A DNA stretch of 64,000 nucleotides from Paracoccus albus (GCF_027913035.1 NZ_CP115775.1:1240001-1304000), one strand, 5' to 3'; counted from the stretch's first letter, positions 1 to 9,471 are shown. Program-made: numbers and translations. Notes: generated by a model not told the origin, from the sequence alone.

Positions 1-1
1 G

Positions 2-2608
2 CGCAACGGTCACGAGGTGGTTGCGTCCTCGCCGCTTGTGCCGCGCAATGACCCGACGCTTATGTTTGCCAATTCCGGTATGGTGCAGTTCAAGAACCTG
101 TTCACCGGCGTTGAAAAGCGCGACTATGTGCGGGCGACATCTTCGCAGAAATGCGTGCGGGCAGGGGGCAAGCATAACGACCTGGACAATGTCGGCTATA
201 CCGCGCGGCACCACACCTTCTTTGAAATGCTGGGAAATTTCAGCTTTGGCGATTATTTCAAGTCCGAAGCAATCCCCTTTGCCTGGGAATTGCTGACCAA
301 GGATTTCGGCATCCCGAAGGACAAGCTGCTGGTCACGGTTTACCATACCGATGATGAGGCGGCGGACCTGTGGAAGAAGGTCGCGGGCCTGACCGATGAC
401 CGCATTATCCGCATCCCGACCGATGATAACTTCTGGCGCATGGGTCCGACCGGCCCCTGCGGCCCCTGTACCGAGATTTTCTACGATCACGGCGATCACA
501 TCTGGGGCGGCCCGCCCGGCTCGGCCGAGGAGGACGGTGATCGCTTTATCGAGATCTGGAACCTCGTCTTCATGCAGTTCGAGCAGTTCGAGGACGGCAC
601 GATGCGCGACCTGGAGGCGCAGTCAATCGACACCGGCATGGGGCTGGAACGGGTCGGTGCGCTGCTGCAGGGCAAGCATGACAATTACGACACCGACCTG
701 ATGCGCGCGCTGATCGAGGCTTCGGCCCATGCGACGAGTTCCGATCCCGACGGGCCGGGCAAGGTCCATCACCGGGTGATCGCGGATCACCTGCGCTCGA
801 CCTCGTTCCTGCTGGCCGATGGGGTGATGCCGTCGAACGAAGGGCGCGGATATGTGCTGCGCCGGATCATGCGCCGGGCAATGCGCCATGTGCATATGCT
901 TGGCGCGCAGGACCCGGTGATGCATAAGCTGGTGCCGGCTTTGGTGCGCCAGATGGGGGCAGCATATCCGGAACTGTCCCGTGCGCAGTCGATGATCGAG
1001 GAATCGCTGCTGTCAGAGGAAACCCGCTTCCGCAAGACGCTGGATCGTGGGCTGCGTCTGCTGGATGACGAATTGGCCAAGCTGCCCGACGGCGCTGATC
1101 TGCCGGGCGACGCGGCGTTCAAGCTGTACGACACATATGGTTTCCCGCTGGATCTGACACAGGACGCGCTGCGCGAACAGGGGCGCAACGTCGATACGGC
1201 GGGTTTCGATTCCGCGATGGCAGAGCAGAAGGCGCAGGCGCGCGCTGCCTGGGCTGGCAGCGGCGAAACCAAGGATGCCGCGATATGGTTCGAACTGGGC
1301 GAAAAGCACGGCGCGACGGAGTTCCTGGGCTATGACACCGAAGAGGCGGAAGGCCAGCTGCTCGCACTCGTCTCTGACGGGGCAGAGGTTGAAACGGCGA
1401 AGGAAGGCGAGGCGGTGCAGATCGTCGTCAACCAGACGCCGTTCTACGCCGAATCGGGCGGTCAGGTCGGCGATACCGGCACCATTCAGACCGATACCGG
1501 CATGGCGCGGATTTCGGACACGAAAAAATCTGGCGGCGTGTTTATCCATATCGGCGAGGTCACGATGGGCCAGATCAGCCGCGGGCAGGCCGCGAAGCTG
1601 GAGGTCGCGCATGACCGCCGTGGCATGATCCGCGCCAATCACTCGGCCACGCATCTGTTGCATGAGGCGCTGCGTCGAGCGCTTGGCGATCACGTCGCGC
1701 AGCGCGGGTCTTTGAATGCACATGACCGGCTGCGCTTCGATTTCAGCCACAACCATGCTCTCACGCCCGACGAAATCGCGCAGGTCGAGACAGAGGTGAA
1801 CGAATATATCCGCCAGAACGCGCCGGTCGAAACACGGATCATGACGCCCGACGATGCGCGGGGGATCGGGGCGCAGGCACTGTTCGGTGAAAAGTATGGT
1901 GAGGAAGTCCGCGTCGTTTCCATGGGCAAGCTGGCCGATTCCGGAAAGGGCACCGACAAGGAAACCTATTCGCTTGAACTTTGCGGGGGCACCCATGTTG
2001 CGCGGACCGGCGATATCGGGATGTTCGCGCTGACGACGGAAACGGCCTCTGCTGCCGGTATCCGTCGGATTGAGGCGTTGACCGGACAGGCGGCAATGGC
2101 GGAGCTGCGCCGGGTGGATCGGGAACTGTCAGAGATAGCCGGCATCCTGAAGGCACAGGCAGGGGGGGTCGTCGACAAGGTCAGAGCCCTTTCCGATGAA
2201 CGAAAGGCGCTTGCCAATGAGGTCGCGCAACTCAAGCGTCAATTGGCGATGGGTGGCGGCGGCGCCTCCGAGGCCAAGGAGGTCGCTGGCGTCAAGTTTA
2301 TCGGTCGTAAGGTCGAGGGCGTCTCGGGCAAGGAACTTGGTCCCCTTGTCGACGAAATGAAGTCTCAGCTCGGCAGCGGTGCGGTCCTGGTGCTGGCCGA
2401 GGCTGACGGCAAGGCGACCGTCGCTGCCGGCGTCACAACTGACCTGACCGACCGCATCAGCGCCGTCGCCCTGGTTCAGGCCGCGACAGCAGCACTTGGC
2501 GGAAAGGGCGGCGGTGGGCGTCCGGATCGCGCACAGGGCGGCGCCCCGTCGCTGGCAGAGGCCGATGCCGCGTTCTCTGCCGCAGAAAACGTAATCTCGG
2601 GGGTCTGA
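2..2608 (+). CDS. alaS: Alanine--tRNA ligase (5' end outside window)
   Basis: Charges tRNA-Ala with alanine in the cytoplasm. The reading frame is open from base 2 and enters the protein at [10 protein letters not shown], just before the class II motif [12 protein letters not shown], so only a short N-terminal piece is missing. The GTG at 17 is an internal valine, not the start. Visible parts in order are the aminoacylation domain ([23 protein letters not shown]), the editing domain with the zinc-type motifs [12 protein letters not shown] and CGGTHV, and a C-terminal DHHA1-like region ending in a Gly-rich stretch ([15 protein letters not shown]). The 868 residues present agree with the usual length of about 880. 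A hairpin-rich repeat follows directly. Confidence 0.97.
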   Translation, partial: RNGHEVVASSPLVPRNDPTLMFANSGMVQFKNLFTGVEKRDYVRATSSQKCVRAGGKHNDLDNVGYTARHHTFFEMLGNFSFGDYFKSEAIPFAWELLTKDFGIPKDKLLVTVYHTDDEAADLWKKVAGLTDDRIIRIPTDDNFWRMGPTGPCGPCTEIFYDHGDHIWGGPPGSAEEDGDRFIEIWNLVFMQFEQFEDGTMRDLEAQSIDTGMGLERVGALLQGKHDNYDTDLMRALIEASAHATSSDPDGPGKVHHRVIADHLRSTSFLLADGVMPSNEGRGYVLRRIMRRAMRHVHMLGAQDPVMHKLVPALVRQMGAAYPELSRAQSMIEESLLSEETRFRKTLDRGLRLLDDELAKLPDGADLPGDAAFKLYDTYGFPLDLTQDALREQGRNVDTAGFDSAMAEQKAQARAAWAGSGETKDAAIWFELGEKHGATEFLGYDTEEAEGQLLALVSDGAEVETAKEGEAVQIVVNQTPFYAESGGQVGDTGTIQTDTGMARISDTKKSGGVFIHIGEVTMGQISRGQAAKLEVAHDRRGMIRANHSATHLLHEALRRALGDHVAQRGSLNAHDRLRFDFSHNHALTPDEIAQVETEVNEYIRQNAPVETRIMTPDDARGIGAQALFGEKYGEEVRVVSMGKLADSGKGTDKETYSLELCGGTHVARTGDIGMFALTTETASAAGIRRIEALTGQAAMAELRRVDRELSEIAGILKAQAGGVVDKVRALSDERKALANEVAQLKRQLAMGGGGASEAKEVAGVKFIGRKVEGVSGKELGPLVDEMKSQLGSGAVLVLAEADGKATVAAGVTTDLTDRISAVALVQAATAALGGKGGGGRPDRAQGGAPSLAEADAAFSAAENVISGV

Positions 2609-2613
2609 CGCAG

Positions 2614-2673
2614 GTGGGGGCTCCGCCCCCACGGGCCTTACGGCCCTTCCCCCGAGGTATTTATCCACCAAAG
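2614..2673. repeat. Intergenic repeat element, copy 1
   Basis: A perfect GC hairpin (GTGGGGG-CTCCG-CCCCCAC, 2614-2632), then a second hairpin (GGGCC-TTAC-GGCCC, 2633-2646), then the core CCCCGAGGTATTT ending in CCACCAAAGA (2649-2673). The same core and a neighbouring GC hairpin recur in inverted orientation at 2802-2856 and 9472-9517. It sits directly behind alaS and could act as a transcript end or a REP-like element. No transposase is nearby. Confidence 0.75.
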
Positions 2674-2680
2674 ACGAGCA

Positions 2681-2714
2681 CGCGCCCTGCCGGGGAGACA
2701 GCCGACAGGGCGCG
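2681..2714. other. Perfect 9-bp hairpin between repeat copies
   Basis: CGCGCCCTG (2681-2689) pairs exactly with CAGGGCGCG (2706-2714) around a 16-base loop. No T-run follows, so it is not a standard intrinsic terminator. It lies between inverted copies 1 and 2 of the repeat. The rest of 2609-2933 shows no gene. Confidence 0.5.
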
Positions 2715-2801
2715 GCGTCTTCGGTGGCGGTCATCGGCACCTCTGCCTGTACCGCGTAACCACGAATATCGGCTGCGTCTGAATATCGCGTTAATGCGCT
2801 T

Positions 2802-2856
2802 TCTTTGGTGCGGAAATACCTCGGGGGAGCGGCGAAGCCGCGGGGGCAGAGCCCCC
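2802..2856. repeat. Intergenic repeat element, copy 2 (inverted)
   Basis: The core TCTTTGGTGC-GGAAATACC-TCGGGGG (2802-2827) is the reverse complement of copy 1 with small changes. It is followed by hairpins CGGC-GAA-GCCG (2830-2840) and GGGGGC-AGA-GCCCCC (2842-2856). With copy 1 it forms a widely spaced inverted repeat of about 240 bases. Confidence 0.75.
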
Positions 2857-2883
2857 ACCCGCATTCGCCAAGTAATACACTGA

Positions 2884-2911
2884 CAAAAAAACCCGCCCTG
2901 TTCGGACGGGT
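2884..2911 (-). terminator. Intrinsic terminator of the DUF1127 gene
   Basis: Read on the minus strand, ACCCGTCCG, a short loop and GGGCGGGT form a stem followed by eight T. It starts 23 bases after the stop codon of the minus-strand gene at 2934-3152. Confidence 0.8.
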
Positions 2912-2933
2912 CGAAGTCAATTGCGATCTTCGC

Positions 2934-3152
2934 TCAGACCCAGGCTTTGTCGCGGAACACGTAATAGGGGATTTGTTCGCGTGTGATGCCCAGCCTTTCA
3001 AGCTCACTGTCCGACTTGCGCTGCAGTTTTTCGATCTGATCAACGCGTGCCTGCAGTTCCATGAAGCGGACAAGCCTTTCTCCGCTGCGGGCGAAGAAGC
3101 CACGAATCAGGTCGCGGAGTGAGGGCGCATATTGGGTGTGTTGGATCGACAT
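2934..3152 (-). CDS. DUF1127 family small protein
   Basis: A 72-residue protein with the DUF1127 (YjiS-like) pattern in its C-terminal half: [22 protein letters not shown], compared with the family form of Leu/Asp-rich helix, then LG(I/L)TR.DI. Members are small, basic and common in alphaproteobacteria; some have been linked to phosphate, carbon or RNA metabolism, but no role can be assigned to this one. The ATG is preceded by AGAGGTTTCC as a ribosome site. It is a single gene with its own terminator and runs opposite to purA. Confidence 0.85.
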   Translation of the reverse strand: MSIQHTQYAPSLRDLIRGFFARSGERLVRFMELQARVDQIEKLQRKSDSELERLGITREQIPYYVFRDKAWV

Positions 3153-3361
3153 TGGAAACCTCTTCAGAGTTGCGAATGGTTTCCTCCCATGAGCTGAGGA
3201 TAGGTCATAAACAACTGCATATCCACAGCGCTATATGCAACCCTGCCTTGCACCGGCCGGGACGCTACGCTCGCCGAAGTCGCTCAAGAAATGCGCTTTC
3301 CCCCCGGGTTCGTGGCGACTATACCGGCTCCGGCATTCTTGAGCGTGAAAAGGAAAGCAAT

Positions 3362-4654
3362 ATGGCCAATGTCGTGGTTGTCGGTGCCCAATGGGGTGAC
3401 GAAGGCAAGGGCAAGATCGTTGACTGGCTGTCCGAACGGGCCGAGATCATCGCCAGATTTCAGGGCGGCCATAATGCGGGCCACACGCTTGTCATCGGCA
3501 ATGAGGTCTACAAGTTGTCGCTTCTGCCGTCAGGTATCGTCCGAACGGGCAAACTGGCGGTCATCGGCAATGGCGTCGTACTGGACCCGTGGTCGCTTTT
3601 TGCGGAAATCGACAAACTGGCCGGGCAGGGGGTCGAGATTACGACCGACAACCTGATCATCGCGGAAAACACGCCTCTGATCCTGCCGCTGCATCAGGAT
3701 CTGGACAAGCTGCGCGAAGAGGCTGCGGGAGCAGCAAAGATTGGGACAACCGGGCGCGGCATTGGTCCTGCCTATGAGGATAAGGTTGGACGCCGGACCA
3801 TTCGTCTTGCCGATCTGGGCGATGAGGAAACGCTGGATGCGCGGCTCGACCGGCTGCTGACCCATCATGATGCCTTGCGTCAGGGGCTTGGGGCGGAACC
3901 GATCGACCGGGCGGAACTGAAGGCCAAGCTGATGGAGATTGCGCCGAAGCTGCTGCCCTATGCCCAGCCGGTGTGGAAGGTGCTGAACGAGGCGCGCAAG
4001 GGTGGGAAGCGCATCCTTTTCGAAGGCGCGCAGGGCAGTTTGCTGGATATCGACTTCGGCACATATCCTTACGTGACATCCTCGACGACCATGTCGGGCA
4101 TGGCTGCCAGCGGCACAGGTCTGGGACCGTCGGCAATTGATTTCGTGCTTGGGATTGTCAAAGCCTATACGACCCGCGTTGGTGAGGGGCCTTTCCCGAC
4201 CGAGCTGGACGATGCGGACGGTCAGCGTCTTGGCGAACGTGGCCACGAATTCGGCACGGTCACCGGTCGCAAGCGTCGCTGTGGCTGGTTCGATGCGGTT
4301 CTGGTGCGCCAGACCTGTGCGATTTCCGGCGTCAATGGCATCGCGCTGACCAAGCTGGACGTTCTGGACGGGTTCGAGACACTGAAAATCTGCGTCGGTT
4401 ATGAGATCGACGGGCAGACCTATGACTATCTGCCCACGGCTGCGGCGTTGCAGGCGAAGGTGAAACCGATTTATGAGGAAATGCCGGGCTGGTCGGAATC
4501 GACCGCCGGCGCGCGAAGCTGGGCCGACCTGCCGGCAGAGGCGATCAAGTACGTCCGCCGTGTCGAAGAACTGATCCAGTGTCCGGTGGCGCTGCTTTCG
4601 ACCTCACCCGAGCGGGATGACACGATTCTTGTCACGGATCCCTTCGAAGACTGA
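3362..4654 (+). CDS. purA: Adenylosuccinate synthase
   Basis: Catalyses GTP-dependent joining of IMP and aspartate to adenylosuccinate, the first step from IMP to AMP. The protein has 430 residues, the usual length. It begins [18 protein letters not shown], with the WGDEGKGK signature including the catalytic Asp, and contains the second signature region [13 protein letters not shown]-site region ([10 protein letters not shown]) lies near residue 330. Open frame continues upstream to 3119, but the ATG at 3362 starts exactly at the conserved N-terminus and has AAAGGAAAGC in front. It heads a run of same-strand genes, the next starting 4 bases after its stop. Confidence 0.97.
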   Translation: MANVVVVGAQWGDEGKGKIVDWLSERAEIIARFQGGHNAGHTLVIGNEVYKLSLLPSGIVRTGKLAVIGNGVVLDPWSLFAEIDKLAGQGVEITTDNLIIAENTPLILPLHQDLDKLREEAAGAAKIGTTGRGIGPAYEDKVGRRTIRLADLGDEETLDARLDRLLTHHDALRQGLGAEPIDRAELKAKLMEIAPKLLPYAQPVWKVLNEARKGGKRILFEGAQGSLLDIDFGTYPYVTSSTTMSGMAASGTGLGPSAIDFVLGIVKAYTTRVGEGPFPTELDDADGQRLGERGHEFGTVTGRKRRCGWFDAVLVRQTCAISGVNGIALTKLDVLDGFETLKICVGYEIDGQTYDYLPTAAALQAKVKPIYEEMPGWSESTAGARSWADLPAEAIKYVRRVEELIQCPVALLSTSPERDDTILVTDPFED

Positions 4655-4658
4655 GTTG

Positions 4659-5255
4659 ATGAGGATTTTACTGATTGATGGACATCCGGATGCCGACCGC
4701 CTGTCGGCGCATATGCTGGATGTCTATGAGGAGGGGCTACCCGCCCATATCGAAATCACGCGGCTCTCCATCCGGGATATCGACTTTGACGCAAACCTTT
4801 CGCGCGGATACGAAAACCTGCCGGAGCTTGAGCCGGATCTGGCACATGCACTGGACCAGATCGAGGCTTGCGATCATCTGGTTCTGGCTTTCCCGCTTTG
4901 GTGGGGTGCGGAGCCGGCGAGGCTTAAAGGCTTCTGGGATCGGATTCTTCTGCCACGCCGTGCCTTTCGCTATCACAAGGACGATCCATTCTGGGATCGT
5001 CTTTTGAAGGGGCGATCTGCCGACGTTCTGGTCAGCATGGATACGCCGCCCGCCTATTTGCGGCTGGTCTATTTCGACCCGCTCGGCTGGCGCTACAAGC
5101 GTCAGGTGCTGGGTTTCGTCGGCTTCCGGCCAATCCGGATGAGTTACTTCGGTATGGTTCGCCGGGGCGGGGCGGAAAAGAACATCGAAAAATGGCGTAG
5201 CCGCATTCGCAAGCTCGCGCAGAAACTGCCGCAACAGCGCAAGGTAAAGAACTGA
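4659..5255 (+). CDS. NAD(P)H-dependent oxidoreductase, flavodoxin fold
   Basis: A 198-residue FMN-binding reductase of the NAD(P)H:quinone oxidoreductase / KefF-MdaB type. The N-terminus MRILLIDGHPDADRLSAHM fits the flavodoxin-like first strand and phosphate loop (GHPD). FPLWWGAEPARLKGFWDRI around residues 80-100 is the typical active-site loop (P-x-W-W-x-x-P in most relatives; here the second Pro region is changed to GAEPA). It starts 4 bases after purA and overlaps the next gene by one base, so it is probably cotranscribed. The physiological electron acceptor is unknown. Confidence 0.85.
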   Translation: MRILLIDGHPDADRLSAHMLDVYEEGLPAHIEITRLSIRDIDFDANLSRGYENLPELEPDLAHALDQIEACDHLVLAFPLWWGAEPARLKGFWDRILLPRRAFRYHKDDPFWDRLLKGRSADVLVSMDTPPAYLRLVYFDPLGWRYKRQVLGFVGFRPIRMSYFGMVRRGGAEKNIEKWRSRIRKLAQKLPQQRKVKN

Positions 5256-5470
5256 TGGACCTTAAGACCCGTAAACGCCTGTCGCTGCTGATCCTGCTTC
5301 TGGGTCTGCCGGGTTATATCGTCGTCGCATGGGTTCTGCTGGCATGGATCGACGATACCTGGGGCCGGCTGCCGATCTGGGGCGAGTTCATTTTGATCGT
5401 CGTGCTGGGCATTGTCTGGATATTGCCATTCAAGCGCATCTTTACCGGCATCGGAAAGGGCGACGAGTGA
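5255..5470 (+). CDS. DUF2842 small membrane protein
   Basis: A 71-residue protein with two hydrophobic segments (about residues 9-29 and 41-57) and the C-terminal motif WILPFKRIFTGIGK characteristic of DUF2842, a small alphaproteobacterial membrane family of unknown function. Its ATG shares the A of the preceding TGA stop. Its own stop overlaps the GTG start of the following thiamine pyrophosphokinase gene by 4 bases, so the three genes look translationally coupled. Confidence 0.85.
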   Translation: MDLKTRKRLSLLILLLGLPGYIVVAWVLLAWIDDTWGRLPIWGEFILIVVLGIVWILPFKRIFTGIGKGDE

Positions 5471-6135
5471 GCGCGGACCTCTTCCACGCAACCGGCGGTG
5501 TAACGCTGATCGGTGGTGGTGCGGTGACAGCACAGGACTTGGCACAGTCGCTTGAAATGGCCGCTGCGCTTGTTGCGGCCGATGGCGGCGCAGATGCCGC
5601 ATTGGCACTTGGTCAATTGCCCGATCTGGCCATTGGTGATTTCGACTCGATCTCAGCCGATGCGCGCATCTCGCTCGGGGCAGAGCGGCTTTTGCACGTT
5701 GCCGAGCAGGACAGCACCGATTTCGCCAAAGCGCTCAGCCGGATCAAAGCCGATTTCGTGATCGCAATCGGTTTTGCGGGGCGCAGGCTGGATCATACGC
5801 TGGCGGCACTGAATGTCATGACCCGTCACCGCGCACCGCCTTGCGTCATGCTGGCCGCCGAAGACGTGGCCTTTTTGTCGCCGCCGCATCTGTCACTGCC
5901 ACTGGAGGAGGGAACGCGGGTTTCCTTGTTTCCGATGGGGCAGGCTTCGGGGACAAGCCAAGGGCTGCGTTGGCCGATCAATCATATTGATTTCGCCAGT
6001 GACGGCCGCATCGGCACCTCGAATGAGGCGACCGGCGCGGTTCAGTTGCAGATCAAAGGCGATATGCTTGTGATGCTGCCGCGCGATTGCCTGCATCTGG
6101 CGATCACGGCAATCACCGCTCCCACGTCCGTCTGA
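5467..6135 (+). CDS. Thiamine pyrophosphokinase
   Basis: Transfers pyrophosphate from ATP to thiamine, giving thiamine diphosphate. At 222 residues it has the usual motifs: AADGGAD near residue 37, GDFDS near 57 and DSTDFAKAL near 81, which form the ATP/Mg and thiamine sites. I place the start at GTG 5467, because this frame gives the complete N-terminus (SADLFHATGGVTLIGGG) and a 4-base GTGA overlap with the DUF2842 stop. The 3' end overlaps the convergent dipeptidase gene by 23 bases. No thiamine riboswitch is visible upstream. Confidence 0.92.
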   Translation: MSADLFHATGGVTLIGGGAVTAQDLAQSLEMAAALVAADGGADAALALGQLPDLAIGDFDSISADARISLGAERLLHVAEQDSTDFAKALSRIKADFVIAIGFAGRRLDHTLAALNVMTRHRAPPCVMLAAEDVAFLSPPHLSLPLEEGTRVSLFPMGQASGTSQGLRWPINHIDFASDGRIGTSNEATGAVQLQIKGDMLVMLPRDCLHLAITAITAPTSV

Positions 6136-7162
6136 GCAGGCTCATCCAGTTTTTCCACGCGATCTTTTCGATCAGTTCCGCGCCGTATCCATGCTGCGCC
6201 AAGGAGTCCAAAAGCCGGGGCAGGGCGGCTGCGTCGGGCAGGTCATGCGGCATCTGTGCGCCATCGAAATCCGATCCGAGGGCAACGCCATCTTCGCCGA
6301 GCTTTTCTATCAGATGATCGAGATGGCGAAGATAAGGATCAAAACCGTCGAAAGGCAGGCGACGACCATCCTGACGCGCAAACCCGGCGGCAAAGTTCAA
6401 GCCGACAAGCCCGCCGGTCCCGGCGATCACCTCCAGCTGCGCATCCGTGAGGTTGCGCGTTGATGCTGCCATTGCATAGGCACCGGAATGGGTCGAAACC
6501 AGCGGCGCATTGCTGATCTTTGCGACATCCTCGACACCCTTGGCGTTAAGATGCGCCAGATCGACAAGAACGCGCAACTCATCACATGTCCGGATAAGCT
6601 CTTTGCCCGCATCCGTTAAGCCCGGCCCGCTATCGGGATCAGCGGGAAATGCAAAAGGAACCCCATAGCCATAGGCGTTCTGCCGTGACCAAACAGGCCC
6701 GAGAGAGCGCAGACCCATCCGATACCAGACATGCAGCACCTCGGGCGTGATGATCCCTTCTGCCCCTTCCATATGCAGGATGGCGGCGATCTTGCCCGCA
6801 TCTTTCGCAGCCAATATCTCGTCCACGCTGCGACAGATGGACAGGGTGCCGCTGCGTTCCAGCAGGTCCAGCATCGCGGTCAGTTGCAGCATATGGCCTG
6901 TAGCCTTGCCGGTATCAATCAACCCGTCCAGCGGCACCGCGTAGGGCGGGTTTTCCTGTTTCTTTTGCCAATCGATACCGTCCTCCGCCGGTGGGGACGG
7001 CGCCCAAAGCGCAAAGAAACCGCCGAACACGCCGCCCTTTTTCAGGCGCGGCAGGTCAATATGGCCGGTGCCATCGCCCTCGCCCCAGATCTTCAGAGGG
7101 TCGGCCCCTTCGGCAACAAGCCGCTGCAGAAAATCGTTGTGACCGTCGAAAACGGGAATCAT
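6113..7162 (-). CDS. Membrane dipeptidase (peptidase M19 family)
   Basis: A 349-residue zinc dipeptidase of the renal dipeptidase (M19) family. The first metal motif DGHND is at residues 6-10. The bridging Glu lies in HMEGAEG, a metal His in STHSGAYA, and GSDFDG is the conserved C-terminal motif. The ATG at 7162 has AAGGAG nine bases before it and starts right at the conserved MIPVFDGHNDF, so longer upstream starts are unlikely. No signal peptide is seen, so the protein may be cytoplasmic and cleave D-amino-acid-containing or other dipeptides. It converges on the thiamine pyrophosphokinase gene with a 23-base overlap. Confidence 0.92.
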   Translation of the reverse strand: MIPVFDGHNDFLQRLVAEGADPLKIWGEGDGTGHIDLPRLKKGGVFGGFFALWAPSPPAEDGIDWQKKQENPPYAVPLDGLIDTGKATGHMLQLTAMLDLLERSGTLSICRSVDEILAAKDAGKIAAILHMEGAEGIITPEVLHVWYRMGLRSLGPVWSRQNAYGYGVPFAFPADPDSGPGLTDAGKELIRTCDELRVLVDLAHLNAKGVEDVAKISNAPLVSTHSGAYAMAASTRNLTDAQLEVIAGTGGLVGLNFAAGFARQDGRRLPFDGFDPYLRHLDHLIEKLGEDGVALGSDFDGAQMPHDLPDAAALPRLLDSLAQHGYGAELIEKIAWKNWMSLLRRTWER

Positions 7163-7280
7163 CGGCTGCTCCTTGTTCTGGGTCGCATCCTGCGTCGGTC
7201 GCCAACTGCCCGCAACCTGCTTTGCCATCACGCCGTTCCGTGGCAGGCTGCACTCAGCACGACTCGGCAGGGAGGGACAG

Positions 7281-7604
7281 ATGCCCCAGATTAGTCAGGA
7301 TTTCGAAGGACAGACCGTCATCACAACATTCGAGGTCACGCCGGGCACCGCCCATGACCTGCTGGATGCGCTGACGGATGCCTGGAAAGATGTGATCAGC
7401 AAGCAACCCGGTTTTCTGGGCGGCGCGGTTCATCTGAACGACGCCCAGACACGGATCGCGACCTATTCGCAATGGACGGCACGCGGCGATTATCAGGCAA
7501 TGCTGCGCACACCGGAAATGAGGTCGCGCAACCGCGTCATAAACCAGCTTTGCCGCAGCTTTGAACCCGTTATGTACGAGGTACAAACCGTCTACGAGAA
7601 ATGA
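7281..7604 (+). CDS. Antibiotic biosynthesis monooxygenase (ABM) domain protein
   Basis: A 107-residue single-domain protein of the dimeric alpha/beta barrel (ABM) type. The pattern TTFEVTPGTAHDLLDALTDAW, then GFLGGAVHLN and YSQWTARGDYQAM, matches the family layout of two strand-helix-strand units. Members include cofactor-free monooxygenases and proteins of unknown role, so the substrate is not known. The ATG at 7281 has GGGAGGGAC in front. It is read divergently from the dipeptidase, with a 118-base space that should hold both promoters. Confidence 0.85.
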   Translation: MPQISQDFEGQTVITTFEVTPGTAHDLLDALTDAWKDVISKQPGFLGGAVHLNDAQTRIATYSQWTARGDYQAMLRTPEMRSRNRVINQLCRSFEPVMYEVQTVYEK

Positions 7605-7691
7605 TGCAGGTGCAGAAACGCCGTGCATTGCCCGCACAGCGCCGCTAGGATCACGCGAAAGCGATCAATTAACGCGATCTCGGGGGCGGGT

Positions 7692-8327
7692 ATGACAGGA
7701 CACATCATCACAGTGGCCCAGCAAAAGGGCGGCTCAGGCAAGACAACGCTGGCGGCCAATCTGGCCGTTTCGCTGCGCAACAGGGGGTTGAGCGTTGCGC
7801 TGATCGACACCGATCCGCAGGGCAGCCTTGGCCGCTGGTTCATCGAAAGAATGGAACGGCAGGGCGAGGATGAGGAGATGGAATTTTCCACCTCATCCGC
7901 GTGGGGGGCGTCCTATGAAAGCGACAAGCTGAAAAAGCGGTTTGACGTCGTGATCATCGACACGCCGCCCAAGATCGACAGCGACCTGCGCCCGGCGCTG
8001 CGGGTGGCGGATCTGGTCGTGGTGCCGGTGGCCTCCAGTCAGGTCGACCTTTGGGCGACAGAAGGGGTGCTGGATCTGGCGCGGCGAGAAAAGGCCCCGG
8101 TTCTGGTGGTTCTGAACCGTGCCCGACCGAACACGCGGCTGGGGGCTGAAGTGGCGCAGAATGCCGCCGAACTGGGGGCCGAGGTTGCCGATGCGCAGAT
8201 CGGCAACCGCGTCGCCTATGCCGAAACGCTGGGGCAGGGGCTGTCGGTGTTTGAGCGCAACAATGCCCGGGCGGCGCGCGATGAATTTGGCGGGTTGACA
8301 GACGAGGTGCTGCGCAATCTCGGCTAA
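7692..8327 (+). CDS. ParA-family ATPase (orphan, no ParB)
   Basis: A 211-residue P-loop ATPase with the deviant Walker A motif KGGSGKTT at residues 11-18, Walker A' (LIDTDPQGS) and the region VIIDTPPKIDSD. It belongs to the ParA/MinD superfamily, but it is short, has no N-terminal DNA-binding region and has no ParB or parS-like partner nearby. That resembles the orphan ParA proteins that position cytoplasmic or membrane complexes, such as PpfA in Rhodobacter. The ATG at 7692 follows GGGGGCGGGT. A role in chromosome segregation is therefore less likely than cargo positioning, but this is inference. Confidence 0.88.
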   Translation: MTGHIITVAQQKGGSGKTTLAANLAVSLRNRGLSVALIDTDPQGSLGRWFIERMERQGEDEEMEFSTSSAWGASYESDKLKKRFDVVIIDTPPKIDSDLRPALRVADLVVVPVASSQVDLWATEGVLDLARREKAPVLVVLNRARPNTRLGAEVAQNAAELGAEVADAQIGNRVAYAETLGQGLSVFERNNARAARDEFGGLTDEVLRNLG

Positions 8328-8418
8328 GCGTTCAGGCGCTGCCGGAACCAAATGCGTGTTCCGAGCTTTCCCTTCCAGTGATTTCATCATGAAATCGTCA
8401 CAAAAGAGGGGATTTGCC

Positions 8419-8730
8419 ATGAACCTGACCAGAACCTCCGCGCTGAGCGCATCGATCCTTACGGCCCTGACGCTTGCCGCCTGCTCGGTCGAGACAGAAA
8501 ATGATGTCGTCATTCCAGAAACCGAAGTGCTTGCTTCATCCGACGATCCGTGCGGCGCCGCCGCATATGAACAATATGTCGGTGAAAAATCGCCCGCCAT
8601 CTCGCTGCCAGCCGGAACGAATTTCCGCCACTATCGCACCGGCGATCCGGTCACGATGGATTTCAGCCCGACGCGGATCAACTTCGAATATGACCGCACC
8701 GGCACATTGGTAGAGGTCAGCTGCGGGTAA
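8419..8730 (+). CDS. Peptidase inhibitor I78 family lipoprotein
   Basis: A 103-residue predicted lipoprotein. A signal sequence ends in the lipobox LTLAAC near residue 20. The mature part has the I78 pattern DPCGAAAYEQYVGE, then a TMDFSP-RINFEYD-GTLVEVSCG C-terminus. I78 proteins are small serine-protease inhibitors related to the fungal elastase inhibitor. The ATG at 8419 is chosen over 8389 because it starts the signal peptide and has AAAAGAGGGGA in front. A second I78 lipoprotein lies at 9206-9469. Confidence 0.85.
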   Translation: MNLTRTSALSASILTALTLAACSVETENDVVIPETEVLASSDDPCGAAAYEQYVGEKSPAISLPAGTNFRHYRTGDPVTMDFSPTRINFEYDRTGTLVEVSCG

Positions 8731-8740
8731 AGGTTTAACC

Positions 8741-8765
8741 GGGCGGCCGCTGGGCCGCCCTTTCT
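8741..8765 (+). terminator. Intrinsic terminator after the first I78 gene
   Basis: GGGCGGCC (8741-8748) pairs with GGCCGCCC (8753-8760), loop GCTG, followed by TTTCT. It lies between the convergent I78 gene and the minus-strand gene that ends at 8765, and could serve both. Confidence 0.8.
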
Positions 8766-9082
8766 CATTGCTCCGCCTGCTCGAAAGGCGCTGTGATCTC
8801 GGCGGTCTTCGCCTGTTTGTCATAGATACAGACCATGCGATCGACAGCGCCGTCGTCCAAAGTGACGGAAATCAGTGCAACACCGTATGTTTCCGACCCG
8901 AACGGGTTCACTTCGATCTCGGTGCCGGCGCTTTCCGGTGCCTGGACCAGTTCGGCGCATGCAGTCTCTACCGTCGCGCGGAACTCCGCCCAAGCATCTT
9001 CTGATGACGAAAAGGCAGGGACAGAGGCACCTGCTCCAAGCATAAGGCCAAGCGCGGCTGTAAGAATATTGAAACGAGTCAT
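8765..9082 (-). CDS. Secreted hypothetical protein
   Basis: A 105-residue protein I do not recognise. Residues 1-22 (MTRFNILTAALGLMLGAGASVPAF) form a clear signal peptide. The mature part is acidic and has two cysteines (TACAEL and RMVCIYD) that could form a disulfide. The ATG at 9082 has GGAGGCGAT directly before it. It lies between the two I78 inhibitor genes in opposite orientation, so a periplasmic role near them is possible but unsupported by any motif. Confidence 0.75.
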   Translation of the reverse strand: MTRFNILTAALGLMLGAGASVPAFSSSEDAWAEFRATVETACAELVQAPESAGTEIEVNPFGSETYGVALISVTLDDGAVDRMVCIYDKQAKTAEITAPFEQAEQ

Positions 9083-9205
9083 ATCGCCTCCATTGCTGTT
9101 GCGGAGGGAAACGCGCACGAGCCCATCACGGATGCGTCACAACTTTGCCAGCCGGATTGACGATGGGCCCCGGCTCGTGTTCAGCTTGGAAAAAAGGAAC
9201 TGCCA

Positions 9206-9469
9206 ATGCGCCCCTTCTTGCCCCTCGCTTTGGCCGCAGCAATCACTTCTGCCTGTACGCCGCCCATGCCGGGATCGCAGTTCCCGAACCGTTGCGGCCC
9301 TGAATTTAATGTCATGGTCGGCCGCAATATCGGAGAGTTTGAACTGCCACCCGGTCTGCCGCACCGCATTGCCCAACCGGGCGCCGCATTGACAGAAGAT
9401 TTCAATCCGGCCCGGCTGAATGTCTTTGTCGATGACAAGGGCTGGATCCAGAAGGTCGAGTGCTGGTAG
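9206..9469 (+). CDS. Second peptidase inhibitor I78 family lipoprotein
   Basis: An 87-residue predicted lipoprotein with signal and lipobox ITSAC (Cys near residue 17). The mature domain carries RCGPEFNVMVGRNIGEF, then FNPARLNVFVDDKGWIQKVEC, the I78 core with the typical C-terminal Asp-x-x-Gly and Cys. It is a paralogue of the 8419-8730 protein with low overall similarity. The ATG at 9206 follows AAAAAAGGAACTGCCA. Repeat copy 3 begins 2 bases after its stop. Confidence 0.82.
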   Translation: MRPFLPLALAAAITSACTPPMPGSQFPNRCGPEFNVMVGRNIGEFELPPGLPHRIAQPGAALTEDFNPARLNVFVDDKGWIQKVECW

Positions 9470-9471
9470 CG

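Noticed and set aside
2129..3103. A 324-residue minus-strand frame covering the alaS end and the repeats
   Set aside because: It runs through the alaS coding region, two hairpin repeats and the DUF1127 gene; no coding signal of its own.
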